From Spiroplasma endosymbiont of Aspidapion aeneum (GTDB lineage: Bacteria; Bacillota_I; Bacilli_A; Mycoplasmatales; Mycoplasmataceae): a stretch of DNA of 64,000 nt. A program made the position numbers and the translations under genes. The notes beneath the pieces are model-generated. The model ran no database searches. It saw only the letters and a list, made by a program, of their open reading frames with translations, and was not told the origin of the DNA. The stretch is from positions 372,001 through 436,000 of the forward strand of contig NZ_OZ034994.1 in assembly GCF_964031045.1 (NCBI RefSeq), written 5' to 3'. Positions 54,668-64,000 of the stretch are shown in pieces (position 1 is the first letter of the stretch; each line of letters opens with the position of its first letter).

Positions 54668-56313
54668 TAATTTTGTAAAATAGCTTTTAAATCATCTTGA
54701 ATATAGTTTGAAAAAATATTTGCACATGATGAGAAGTAACTTTTAGATAAAGAAGAAATAGGAATTTCTTTTTTACTCTTATCTGTTATTGAATAAAATA
54801 TAAAACTAGATGGAGAATTTTCTATTTTTGTATAATCTTGATTTATTTTTCACATTTGATATGAAGTTGTTAAAACATCTGTTATATTATTTTTATTAAC
54901 TTTTCACAAGTCATTATCAGTGATATCATCAATTTTTACATCTTTAGATGAATTTGTAGATATTATTTTGTAAATATCATATTTATGAATATTATATATT
55001 GAAAATTGCAAATTACCATCGTACTCAATATATGATTGAAGGTTTTTTGCATATAAGTCTTGTAACTCATTTGCGTTGTTAGAATAAGTGTTATTGATAT
55101 TTATTTTTTTTATTAAAAACTTATTATTGTAGATATATTTTAATGTTATTGAATTTTTGATGTTAAAATAAGAAGTTATCTTTATGTTCCCATTTTTATT
55201 TGAAAATGTATCAACTAAATTATTATCTAGGGTTATAGAAAGACTCCCGTTAAATTTTTGATTTAACTTTTCTAAATTCAATATATTAATATCTACAGTT
55301 TTGCCAACTGTTACTTGTATTTGGTCGTGATCTGTTATAATATCATCTGAATTTTTAGTTGAGATATCTATAGTACTTAAAATATCCTTTCCATTTGGAA
55401 CTTTCCCAATTACTTTTACTTGGCAATTATTAAGTTTTTTACAAGAGATAATTATTTTATCCTCGACTATTTTTGCTTCAACACTGTCATCTGTGGTTGA
55501 TAGGGATAATGAAATATTATCAGCTTTTAATTCTTTAAAATTTTTAATGAAAACATTTTTTGACAATTCGTTTTCAGAAAATAAAATACTTTTTGTATCT
55601 AAGATAATAGAATTTGTGTATTTGCAATTTAAAGTAAATTCTAATTCTTGTAAAAATATATTTCTGGATGCTGTTAATTTTATTTTACAACTTCCCAAAC
55701 CTCTTTTTGTTAATGTTATATTTTGATTTGTAATCTTAAAGCTACATATTTTATAATCATCAATATCAAGTTTAAATTTATACCCATTTCTAACCATTAA
55801 CTGGTAGTTTATAATGGGAATAATAAGAGTTGTCTCCCCAGGATTTATATCATATTCACTATTAAGATTTATATTATACTCAACCAACAAAACATTTATT
55901 GTTTTTTTTATTATTTTATTGTTTTTTGAAAAACAAATATCAAAACTTGTTTTAGTTTCTGTTATTTGATTTTTATTTCATCTAACATTTATACTTGAAC
56001 TTAAAGATGGTTGTTCTACTGTAAGATTTTCATCATTATTGATTATTTTTAAGACTCAACCTTCACTTACAAACTCTAAATAATTTATTATTTGGATAGA
56101 GTCATTTCTTTTTAGTAAGGAAAGTGTTATTTGATTTTTATCAAGATTTAACAAAGGGAGACTATTATTTTTTGGTTGACCATTTGGGTCGTTTTCTTTG
56201 CCCTCTGTTTTTTTATCTTGAAGATTAAAACTTGTAGTCGAAATATAAATAGAACCAAATGATGTAAAGAGACTATCAAGACACAAGAGTGATTTTAATA
56301 GCTTTTTACTCAT
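54667..56313 (-). CDS. Secreted Ig-like protein of the conjugation module
   Basis: A 548-residue protein with an N-terminal signal-like hydrophobic stretch (about residues 5-28) but no convincing lipobox. The remainder is beta-rich with repeated 80-90-residue Ig-like (BIG2-like) patterns: Ile-Thr-Leu plus Gly-Leu-Gly-Ser-Cys-Lys-Ile, and a later Val-Thr-Val-Gly-Lys-Thr-Val-Asp-Ile, like the chromosomal lipoproteins at 5191. It could mediate cell contact in mating. It is translationally coupled to the relaxase (TAATG). Function inferred. Confidence 0.65.
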
Positions 56314-57241
56314 TGTTAAAATTAAAATCCTTTGTTATATGAGATTCTAATTCTTTATTTATTTTACTCTTTAGTTCTAATTCTTTTTCTCTAGTCGTTT
56401 TAAAGAAATTGTAGTATTTTGTAGCTAGTTTTTGCGCATCCTTAACTAAAAATTGTATTTCTTGGCTATTATAAGATAAGCCCAATTTACTACATAAATC
56501 ATAAATTTTATTTATAACAGCAACCTCTCGATATTCTGAAAGATCAATTGTTTTTTCATTTTTACTTCTATATGTAAAAACTGGTGTCATATTAGAAGCG
56601 TAAGTTGTCGCTTTTTTAATAAATTTTAATTTTTCTGTTTTATCAAATGGTAAAGCCAATAGTCCAGTGGTCATTGTCGCTTTAAATTCATCTGCTTGTT
56701 GAGATCTAGACAAAATTGGTCTATTTTTCATATTTAACGCATGGCTAACAACTATACCACCACAATCAACTGTTTTTGCAATTAAATTATCTGGTTGAAG
56801 TTTATAATCTTCAATCCCATTTTCAAGAACCAATACATAAGGAACACGATTAACAGCCAATGTTTCTGCTAAAAATTTTGAAAATGTGCTATTTGGACTT
56901 ATATATGGAATTAATTGTTGTCTTTTACATTCAGTAACAATATTTTCAACGTGTTCATAGCCATCTTGGCGAATATAATCCGAACCTTCGATTGAAATTC
57001 CTCTTTCAAAATAATTTAAAAGATTTTTATCCCCTTGAGTGAATAATAAAAAGGGGGGCTCTTTTGCATACTTTAAAGGATGACAATATTCACTTGATGT
57101 AAGTGATATATAATCATAACCTTTTGTTCAATCTTTTATTATTTCAGTTTTATTTATTTTTTCTTTTCGTTCTAAAGCATTATAGATTTTACCAAAGTCA
57201 CCTTCGTATTTTTCATTAAAATAAAGTAAGACACTATTCAT
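56306..57241 (-). CDS. DprA-like protein of the conjugation module
   Basis: A 311-residue protein. After about 60 residues it has Leu-Leu-Phe-Thr-Gln-Gly followed by a strand-Gly-Ser pattern (Ile-Ser-Ile-Glu-Gly-Ser-Asp-Tyr-Ile), then Pro-Tyr-Val-Leu-Val-Leu and Gly-Gly-Ile-Val-Val-Ser-His-Ala, the order of elements of the DprA Rossmann fold (LOG/SLOG type). DprA loads RecA on incoming single-stranded DNA. Here it may protect or process transferred DNA. Similarity is moderate. It overlaps the next gene by 8 bases. Confidence 0.55.
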
Positions 57242-57359
57242 TTGTAGTATCTCCTTTATCAATATCATAAATAAAATCTGTTGCTTCTAAATCTGTTATT
57301 AATTTTGTTATTTCTTCGTAAATATGTTTATCTACATATTTGTTTTTATATTTTTTCAT
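57234..57359 (-). CDS. Small protein, 41 aa, unknown
   Basis: A 41-residue charged protein (rich in Lys, Asp, Tyr and Ile) that begins after a perfect AGGAGG on the minus strand and overlaps the start of the DprA-like gene by 8 bases. The strong ribosome-binding site and coupling argue that it is made. No family recognised. Confidence 0.6.
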   Translation of the reverse strand: MKKYKNKYVDKHIYEEITKLITDLEATDFIYDIDKGDTTNE

Positions 57360-57378
57360 TTATCCTCCTAAGTTGAAT

Positions 57379-57564
57379 TTATAAATTCATACAGAAAACA
57401 TTGAAAATAAATAAAAAAGTATTCAAAATCACTAATAAAATAATCATAAAAAATACAGGAATTGATATTTCTTCTCCATATTGAATTGCAATTTGAATGT
57501 TATTAAAAAATACTATAGCTACGTTTACATGTAGATATAAATAAGATATAAAAAACTTTTTCAC
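57379..57564 (-). CDS. Small membrane protein, 61 aa
   Basis: A 61-residue protein with two hydrophobic segments (about residues 8-25 and 36-58). It starts at a GTG with AGGA 13 bases upstream, and is the first gene of the conjugation module. It may be a second pilin-like or an accessory membrane protein; nothing more can be said. Confidence 0.5.
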   Translation of the reverse strand: MKKFFISYLYLHVNVAIVFFNNIQIAIQYGEEISIPVFFMIILLVILNTFLFIFNVFCMNL

Positions 57565-57637
57565 CTATTTTATAATTCCTGTATCTGGATTTATTTGTTC
57601 CAGCCTTCTAGACAAGTAATATTGTAAACGTAGCTAT
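57515..57637. repeat. 15-bp inverted repeat at the head of the conjugation module
   Basis: ATAGCTACGTTTACA (57515-57529) and TGTAAACGTAGCTAT (57623-57637) are perfect inverted copies with a 93-base spacer. They flank the start of the first gene. Possible roles are a regulator site, an element end or part of a transfer origin. Confidence 0.6.
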
Positions 57638-57896
57638 CATTTACAAATAATAATTTGAACTAAAATTGTTATTATTTTAGCACAATATTTTTAGTAAATA
57701 CTAAAAAAAACTTTTTTTTGTTAAAAAATTATTTTTTTTTTAAAAATTATTACTTATTTAATAAAATAATTTATATTTTTTTATTTCTTAATAAGATATT
57801 TCATATTGACAAAAAAAATACCATTTCTAAAACGAAATGATATTGAAAATATAATTTATTATTATTTGATAATTTTTATAAGTCTATAATTTATTT
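57565..57896. other. Intergenic region between conjugation module and arc operon
   Basis: About 330 bases of AT-rich DNA holding the right copy of the 15-bp inverted repeat and the arc terminator at 57811-57843. No gene seen; an element boundary may lie here. Confidence 0.5.
57811..57843 (-). terminator. Terminator of the arc operon
   Basis: On the minus strand ATCATTTC pairs with GAAATGGT (one G-T pair) around a short loop, followed by eight or nine T. It lies about 55 bases after the arcC stop. Confidence 0.75.
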
Positions 57897-58829
57897 TTAT
57901 AAAATTATTTTTGTTCCAGATTTTTCTTCTAATACATCAATTGCTTTTTTTAAAGATCCAATGTATGCTTTTTTTCCTTTTGTTCTTTCAACAAAGGATA
58001 GGGCTGCTTTTATTTTTGGCAACATTGAACCAGATCCAAATTGACCTTCGTCAATGTATTTGTTGATAAGATCTTTTGTCAATACATCAAGTTCTTTTTG
58101 ATTATCTTTATTAAAATTAATTGCAACTCTATCAACAGCTGTTAAAATTATTAACATATCTGCATTTATAACTTCAGCAACTTTTGCAGCGGCAAAATCT
58201 TTATCAATGACAGCAGCGATTCCTGTATATTGTGATTTATCTTCTATAACAGGAACACCACCACCACCACAACATATAACTAAAAATTTGTTTTCAACTA
58301 ATTTTAAGATCATATCCTTTTCTATGATGTCTACAGGAACTGGAGATGCAATAACTCGTCTCCATCCTCTACCAGAATCTTCAACAATGTTTCATCCTTT
58401 ACTTTTAGAAAGTTCATTCGCTTTTTCTAAACTCATAAAAGAACCAATTGGCTTTGTAGGATTTTTAAACCCAGGGTCTTGTTTATCTACGATAACTTGC
58501 GTTATTATTGAAGCAACATCCTTATTAATTTTTTTATGCCTTAGTTCATTTTTTAAAGCCTGTTGGAGATGATAACCAATATATCCCTGGCTCATTGCTC
58601 CGCATTCGGGAAAGTCAACAATAGGGGACTCTTCATTATTAAGATGAGCAATATCAAAACCATTATTAATCATACCAACTTGAGGGCCATTTCCATGGAC
58701 TATTATTAACTCATTCTTCTTTTCTACAAAATTAACTAATTGTTTGGCAGTTTGCTTTACAATTTCTAATTGTTCTATAGGAGTACTTCCTAAAGCGTTT
58801 CCACCAATTGCTATTACTATTTTTGACAT
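57897..58829 (-). CDS. arcC: Carbamate kinase
   Basis: A 310-residue carbamate kinase, which makes ATP from carbamoyl phosphate in the last step of the arginine deiminase pathway. Seen are Ala-Ile-Gly-Gly-Asn-Ala-Leu at the start, His-Gly-Asn-Gly-Pro-Gln-Val-Gly, Cys-Cys-Gly-Gly-Gly-Gly-Val-Pro-Val and the C-terminal Phe-Gly-Ser-Gly-Ser-Met-Leu-Pro-Lys. Length is typical. AAGGAG precedes the ATG. It is the last gene of arcA-arcB-arcD-arcC. Confidence 0.96.
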
Positions 58830-58846
58830 TATTTTTCTCCTTTATA

Positions 58847-60430
58847 TTAAATAATAGGTTTTCCTATTGCTCCACCAATTAAAAGTAAGATAAAGCAAGC
58901 AACGGTTAGGGCTAAAATTATTTTTCAAATTGAATTTAAAAACATTGCATAATCAATTCTTGCATATGCAATAGCTCCCATAACAACTCCAGATGTTGGG
59001 GTTATAATATTTACCAACCCACTTGCAAATGAAAATGCTGTGATTGAACCAGATGCTAAAATACTTGAATCTTTTGCAACGATCCCAGTTAATAGGGGAA
59101 AGACTGCGGTTGCAAAACCAGATGTTGATGGAATTACAAATGATAATAAAATGAAAATAATAAATAAGATTATAATTATTCCAATACTAGAGCCAATTCC
59201 TCCAATAGAATTACTTAATCCAATAATAACTAATTCTTGAATATGGCTATTTTGAAGCACAACACCAACACCACCAGCTGTTGCAATTATTAAACAAACA
59301 CTAAGTATATCTCCAGCTCCTGTCATAAATTCTTTTAATAGAGTTGATTCTTTGTAACAATTGATTATAGCCAATGCTATTGAACCAATTAAGAAGAATG
59401 CAGCAGCAGTATCTAAACCACCAATACCAAATCCCTCTGCCATACCAGAAAGGTATGGTAATTTGTCAATTACAAAATTTTGCAATCTCATAGATGGTCC
59501 ATAAGTTAAAGGGTCACCATCAACATCTTTATAACCAAGAATACTATCTCATCCAACCATATAAAGAATCATAATTAGAAATACAAATCCAAAAACTACA
59601 ATAGATAATTTACGTCTTCAATTCATATCAATTATTTCTACACTCTCAGATAAAAAGAATTTTTTATCTCCTTCCATAGTTGCAAAAGTGTAAGATTTTT
59701 GTGGATCAAGTTTTACTTTACGAGCATATAACATTACCATAATTATTGCTATTGATGTTAGGACTACTCAAGATATTAATCTAAGTCCAATCCCATCACC
59801 AACAGATGTGGTTATTTGTTTAGTACTTGTTAAAGCGTTAACAGCGACACTAATACAAAATGGATTAACTGTTGAAGCAATAACTCCAACACCAGCACCA
59901 ACCAAAACAATGAACAACCCAGTTATTTTATCAAAACCAGCTGCCATCATTAAGGGGATACATATCATATAAAATCCTAATGATTCTTCAGCCATTCCTT
60001 CTGTTGTACCACAGAAAGAGAAGAATAACATAAGTGGAATAATTGCTCACACTTCTTTACCTTTTAATTTTGAAGTTATTGCTTGAGAAAAACCTTCTAA
60101 TGATTTTGTTGACATTAATACATTTATAAATGCACCAAGAGTTAGGATAAAAATAATAATATCTGCTTTTTGTACAAAACCTTTCATTGGTGCTAGGAAT
60201 ACATCAAATATTCCAAGTGCTTTTATTTTGGTGGGGACATTATTTACTTCTGTTGTAGTCCCAGACCATTTCAAAACTCAAGATATTAGAATAATTGCAA
60301 AAATTATTAATAAAAGAATAGTAAAAGCAGATAACATCTTAAATTTTATTTTTTTACGGTTTTTGCTAATATGTAAATTATCTTGGTTTATGTTATTTAC
60401 TTTGCTATTTTGTTCTTCTTTTTCTTGCAT
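58847..60430 (-). CDS. arcD: YfcC-family transporter, probable arginine/ornithine antiporter
   Basis: A 527-residue membrane protein of the YfcC/DcuC-like superfamily with about 12 membrane segments and a long hydrophilic N-terminus. The Gly-Thr-Thr-Glu-Gly-Met-Ala-Glu-Glu segment and the C-terminal Thr-Pro-Thr-Ser-Gly-Val-Val-Met-Gly-Ala segment are conserved in the family. It lies between arcB and arcC, so it should exchange arginine for ornithine. This is a different family from the APC-type ArcD of many bacteria; the substrate is inferred from the operon. Confidence 0.85.
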
Positions 60431-60470
60431 TATTTTCACCCCCGTCTATTTACTAATTGAGTTCTATAAT

Positions 60471-61466
60471 TTATTTTCCAATTGTTGCAACCATTACTGC
60501 TTTAATTGTATGAAGTCTATTTTCTGCCTCTTCAAAGACAACAGAGTTTTTAGATCTAAAGACTTCATCTGTTACTTCCATTTCTTTGAGATTAAATTCT
60601 TTTTGGATGTCTTTTGCAACATCTGTGTTAAGATCATGAAAGGCTGGTAAACAGTGCATGAAAAGCATATCACTTTTAGCTTCGTTTAATACCACCTTAT
60701 TAACTTGAAAAGGTTTTAATTGTTGTATTCTTGATTTTCATACAGATTTTTCCTCTCCCATTGAAACTCAAACATCTGTATAAACAACATCAGCATCTTT
60801 ACAAGCTTTTTTAAGATCGTCTGAAAAATTAATTGTAGCTCCAGTTTCTTTAGCTATTGTTTTGCATTCATTTATTAATTTTTCATCAGGCCATAATTCT
60901 TTTGGGCCAGCTCCAACAAAGTGCATTCCCATTTTAGCACATCCAACCATTAATGAGTTCCCCATATTATTTTTAACATCTCCAGCAAAAACAAGTTTTA
61001 TGTTTTTAAGTGTATCTTTGTATTCAATAATTGTAAGAAAATCTGCTAAAATTTGAGTTGGATGAAATTCATTGGTAAGACCATTGTAAACTGGTACTTT
61101 TGAATATTTTGCAAGACTTTCGACATCAGATTGTAAATAACCACGAAACTCAATGGCATCATACATTCTTCCCAATACTTTTGCAGAATCTTCGACAGAT
61201 TCTTTCTTTCCAAACTGTGACCCACTAGGACCAAGATAAGTAACATGTGCCCCTTGGTCCATTGCTCCAACTTCAAAGGCACAACGTGTTCTTGTTGAAT
61301 CTTTTTGGAAGAGAAGAACAATATTTTTTCCTTCCATTGTTTTAATTTCATTTCCTACGTATTTTGCTCTCTTTAGGTCTCTCGCAAGATCTAACAAATA
61401 TTTTATTTCTCTTGGTGTAAAGTCTAATAATTTTAAAAAACTTTTTCCTTTTAAATTAAGTGCCAT
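60471..61466 (-). CDS. arcB: Ornithine carbamoyltransferase, catabolic
   Basis: A 331-residue enzyme that phosphorolyses citrulline to ornithine and carbamoyl phosphate. Carbamoyl phosphate binding motif Ser-Thr-Arg-Thr-Arg, the His-Pro-Thr-Gln motif and the ornithine-loop Phe-Met-His-Cys-Leu-Pro are all intact. One or more Trp are TGA-encoded. It lies between arcA and arcD. Confidence 0.96.
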
Positions 61467-61489
61467 ATATTTATTCCTTTTCTTTATTT

Positions 61490-62692
61490 TTATTTTTTAA
61501 ATGATTGCATTTCGTCACGTCATAAGGGCATTGACATACATCTAGGACCACCACGTCCACGTGACAGTTCAGAAGATTCTGTTAATAAAACCTCAACACC
61601 TGCTTTTTTTAAAAGTTCAATTGTAACAGTGTTTCTATTGTAAGCAATTACTTTACCAGGTTCTAATGTTAAAACATTAGTCCCATCATTTCATTGTTCA
61701 CGACCTTCAGAAATCGGGTCATCACCACCACATTTAATAATTGTTACTTTGCGACCAGTTAAATCAGATAGTAGTTCTTCTAAATTTATATCTAGTAGTT
61801 TTTTACCTTTTGGTGTTAATTCATATATTTTAAATTCATCCATACTTTCAAAGATTAAAGGGTGTGCAATAAATTTGTCATAATCTATATTTGTAAATAC
61901 TGTATCTAAATGCATAAAACTTCTACTTTTTGGAAGGTCTAAGGCAATGATTTTTTTGTATATTCCTTCCTTAAATAAAAGTTCAGCTACTTTTTCGACA
62001 GCTTCAATTGTTGTTCGTTGAGAAACACCGATAATCAAAGTTTCTTTATTAAGAACGAGAATATCTCCACCTTCAATATGGGCATCTTTTCAATCTCTTT
62101 GATAATAATATGGAACATTTCCAGCATAATTTTTATGATTTTTAAAAACAAAATCTGGAAATAGGGTTTCTCGATTTCTAGTAACAGACCACATTCTATG
62201 CATTGTTATTCCGTGTGCAATTGATGAAAAAGGATCACGCTGAAATAGTATATTTGGCAAAGGGTCTGCCACAAATGGATAAGTATTTTTTTCATTGATG
62301 TTTAATTCTATTTTTTTAGTCCCAGCAATCATTTTTTTTGCTAAGCGTTTATTGTCAAGATTAAACAAATAATCAAAAAAAACTTTTTCATATTTTTTAT
62401 CAACTTCTGCTTCTAAAATAAATTGGTTTATAAATGATGTTCTTAATTTTGGGTTTTGGTCTAATGTTTCTGCAACAAGTGTTTCGATATATAAAACCTC
62501 AACACCATTATCTTTCATTAATTTTGTAAATAAATCATGTTCTTTGATTGCAACATCTTTAAAAGGGATATCATCGAACAATAACCTGTCTAATAATTCG
62601 GGTGTTAGATTTTCAATTTCTTCACCAGGTCTATGAACTAAAACAGTTCTTAGCCTTCCAATTTCTGAAAATACATTAATTTTTGCTGTCAT
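61490..62692 (-). CDS. arcA: Arginine deiminase
   Basis: A 400-residue enzyme that hydrolyses arginine to citrulline and ammonia. Seen are Val-His-Arg-Pro-Gly near the start, Phe-Gln-Arg-Asp-Pro-Phe, the catalytic His-Ile-Glu-Gly-Gly-Asp region, Cys-Gly-Gly-Asp-Asp and the C-terminal Arg-Gly-Gly-Pro-Arg-Cys with the nucleophilic Cys. The start at 62692 is preceded by AGGAGG on the minus strand; an in-frame ATG 30 bases upstream has no such site. It is the first gene of the arc operon, with the TAGTACTA pair about 220 bases upstream. Arginine breakdown by this route is a main ATP source of many mollicutes. Confidence 0.96.
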
Positions 62693-62907
62693 TTTTATTA
62701 CCTCCTGTTTAAAGATAGCCAATAATTTTTATGACTCTATTTGAAAATTGTAATATCAAACTGGTCAAACAATTGTTTTTATATAAACTCGTATGTTTAG
62801 ATAGGACAATAGTTGCCATTTTTTTATTAGCTATCTCACTTGTTATTTTCTGCTTTTTTTTTTTTTTTGTAAAAAAAGGAATATTTTTAGAAAGTAATTT
62901 AATGTAT

Positions 62908-62935
62908 ATAGTACTACAAGTTTCGTGTAGTACTA
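62908..62935. promoter_or_regulatory. Candidate operator: paired TAGTACTA element near arcA
   Basis: Two exact TAGTACTA palindromes at 62909-62916 and 62928-62935, 19 bases apart. The second lies in TTTCGTGTAGTACTA, identical to 15 bases at 8974-8988 in front of the beta-glucoside PTS operon, where a second, weaker half site is also 19 bases away. A shared regulator is likely, for example one choosing between energy sources. Confidence 0.5.
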
Positions 62936-63202
62936 TATTTTATTTATATGATTTATAAGAACAACAAAAATTTTGATATAATAATATGATAAATATTTGT
63001 ACAAAATTATTGCAAATAAATTTTATTATTAAGATTTTATAGAAAAAGTAGTTAATTGATCTTATATCCAACATTTAGTTAACTATAAAAATAACAATAA
63101 TTTAGTTATTTTCCTTATATTCTATCAATATCTTTAATTTTATTAATTTATGAAACTTGCATAATTATCTTGTTGATTTTCATATTTATACTGTTAAAAT
63201 GT

Positions 63203-63208
63203 TATAAT
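63203..63208 (+). promoter_or_regulatory. Candidate -10 box of the 40-residue gene
   Basis: Perfect TATAAT about 45 bases before the start codon at 63255; no clear -35 box at 17 bases. Confidence 0.4.
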
Positions 63209-63254
63209 CTATATGTAGTTTAGATGCAATAGCTATTCTATATAAGGAGAAAAC

Positions 63255-63377
63255 ATGGCACCAAAAAGCGAGAAAGAAATTTTTGAAACAGAATATGATG
63301 TTCTTTTTAATGAGGTTGACACTCTAAAAGTAACCCCAAATGGAGTTAAAATTGAAGAAATTGAGAATGAAGAATAA
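63255..63377 (+). CDS. Small acidic protein, 40 aa, unknown
   Basis: A 40-residue protein with about 12 acidic residues (Glu and Asp), including the C-terminal Glu-Asn-Glu-Glu. The perfect AAGGAG spacing, a -10 box upstream and the isolated position argue for a real gene. No membrane segment and no family recognised. Possible roles include a small regulator or partner protein. Confidence 0.6.
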   Translation: MAPKSEKEIFETEYDVLFNEVDTLKVTPNGVKIEEIENEE

Positions 63378-63662
63378 AAAGTTATAATTTGACACTACAA
63401 ATTATAATTAATAAATATATTATTCTTTTTATTAATATCTCAGCCAAAATAATTATATTTATATATAAATTAAAGCTAGATAATATCTATGCTTTTTTTA
63501 TAAGCAATAATAATTAAAATAGGAACGATTAGCAAATTTTATTAAACAAGTAATTTATTAATTATTATCATTTATTATCAGTAAATAAAGCTTCTTAACT
63601 TTTGTTTAAAATATCCAACATTTACATTAAAACCTAATAGTTTTTTGTGTAAAATAATAATA
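63378..63662. other. Intergenic region before the citG-like gene
   Basis: About 285 bases of AT-rich sequence. No terminator or promoter could be picked out with confidence. Confidence 0.4.
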
Positions 63663-64000
63663 ATGAATTATTTTTTTATACAAAAAAAACCAGATGAATT
63701 GGCGGACATATTTATAAGTTGTGTTTTAACAGAAATAGAACAATATCCGTGTATGGGCCTTGTTTCCAAAATAAATAATGGTTGTCATAAGGATATGGAT
63801 TATAAACTATTTAAAAAGAGTAGTCTAGCAATAGAAAATTTATTAAAAGACATTATAAAAAATATTGATAAAATAAAAGATTTTAATGATTTGAAAAAAA
63901 TCGGTTATAAAAATGAAAAAGAGATGTTTTTACTAACAAAAAATATCAACACTCACAAGGGGTTAATATTTTGTACCTCAGTCTATTTTTATTGTCTCTT
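63663..64000 (+). CDS. citG: CitG-like triphosphoribosyl-dephospho-CoA synthase (3' end outside window)
   Basis: The first 112 residues of a CitG/MdcB-type protein. Asn-Asn-Gly-Cys-His-Lys-Asp-Met-Asp near residue 40 matches the family's Gly-x-His-x-Asp-Met segment, and Asn-Thr-His-Lys-Gly-Leu-Ile-Phe near residue 100 matches its nucleotide-binding motif. The enzyme makes the precursor of the citrate lyase (or malonate decarboxylase) prosthetic group. Citrate lyase genes might follow outside the window. Start at the first ATG; ribosome-binding site weak. Confidence 0.8.
   Translation, partial: MNYFFIQKKPDELADIFISCVLTEIEQYPCMGLVSKINNGCHKDMDYKLFKKSSLAIENLLKDIIKNIDKIKDFNDLKKIGYKNEKEMFLLTKNINTHKGLIFCTSVYFYCL

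Larger units (their letters stand above)
62693..63254. other. Long control region upstream of arcA
   Basis: About 560 bases without a convincing gene, between divergent arcA and a 40-codon gene. It holds the paired operator-like element at 62908-62935 and a -10 box at 63203-63208. Confidence 0.5.

Noticed and set aside
57623-57637. Attachment site derived from a tRNA gene
   Set aside because: GTAGCT also occurs in the tRNA-Arg at 32059-32135, but the match is only a few bases and there is no adjacent tRNA or integrase.
8504-64000. Gene disruption by many in-frame TGA stops
   Set aside because: TGA falls at Trp positions of conserved families (MtlA, VirB4, ArcD and others), so it is code 4, not decay. 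Only mtlD and lipoprotein copy B show true damage.

Overview
The window is a low-GC chromosomal segment of a wall-less bacterium of the Mollicutes, most likely Spiroplasma or a close relative. Nearly every long gene reads through in-frame TGA codons that fall on tryptophan positions (genetic code 4). The lipoprotein signal peptides are of the spiroplasmal kind, and gene content fits: PTS sugar uptake, the arginine deiminase pathway, and no sign of cell-wall synthesis. All coordinates below assume TGA = Trp.

Layout. 1-8190: three tandem paralogues of a large surface lipoprotein: the 3' end of one, a decayed copy, and an intact 999-residue copy. 8504-14630: a beta-glucoside (cellobiose-type) PTS locus with IIA, IIC, 6-phospho-beta-glucosidase, IIB, a ROK kinase and an RpiR regulator. 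14943-16647: an ABC exporter. 16795-21672: a hexitol locus with mtlA, a sorbitol-6-phosphate dehydrogenase, mtlF and a frameshifted mtlD, divergent from a second RpiR regulator. 22079-30406: an ABC pair, then an apparent operon of a membrane-anchored NodB deacetylase, a small membrane protein, a secreted GH85-like endo-beta-N-acetylglucosaminidase lipoprotein and another ABC pair. 30728-31945: a PAP2 membrane phosphatase. 32059-34460: tRNA-Arg and the rpsP-rimM-trmD-rplS operon. 34677-36329: an ABC-like pair with a degenerate ATPase. 36366-42844: housekeeping genes (ispG, scpA, scpB, rluB, a deoxynucleoside kinase, yebC) plus two unknown genes.

The most striking region is 42997-45955. A 581-residue surface lipoprotein faces a start-less partial copy on the other strand. 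The two share a perfect inverted repeat of about 657 bp (43770-44426 and 45299-45955). Inversion of the segment between the repeats would exchange one C-terminal domain for a different one in frame, and each version has its own terminator. This looks like an antigenic variation switch working by DNA inversion.

Directly next to it, 45971-57564 on the minus strand is a compact conjugation module: a ribbon-helix-helix-like protein, VirB4, a VirB6/TrbL-like protein, a VirB2-like protein, a VirD4/TraG coupling protein, a putative HUH relaxase, a secreted Ig-like protein, a DprA-like protein and two small proteins. No integrase or transposase was seen. The arginine deiminase operon arcA-arcB-arcD-arcC follows (57897-62692, minus strand), then a 40-residue acidic protein and the start of a citG-like gene that runs off the window.

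The sugar and arginine loci provide alternative energy sources. Their control regions at 8961-8989 and 62908-62935 share a palindromic element, TAGTACTA, present as a pair at 19-bp spacing, which suggests common regulation.
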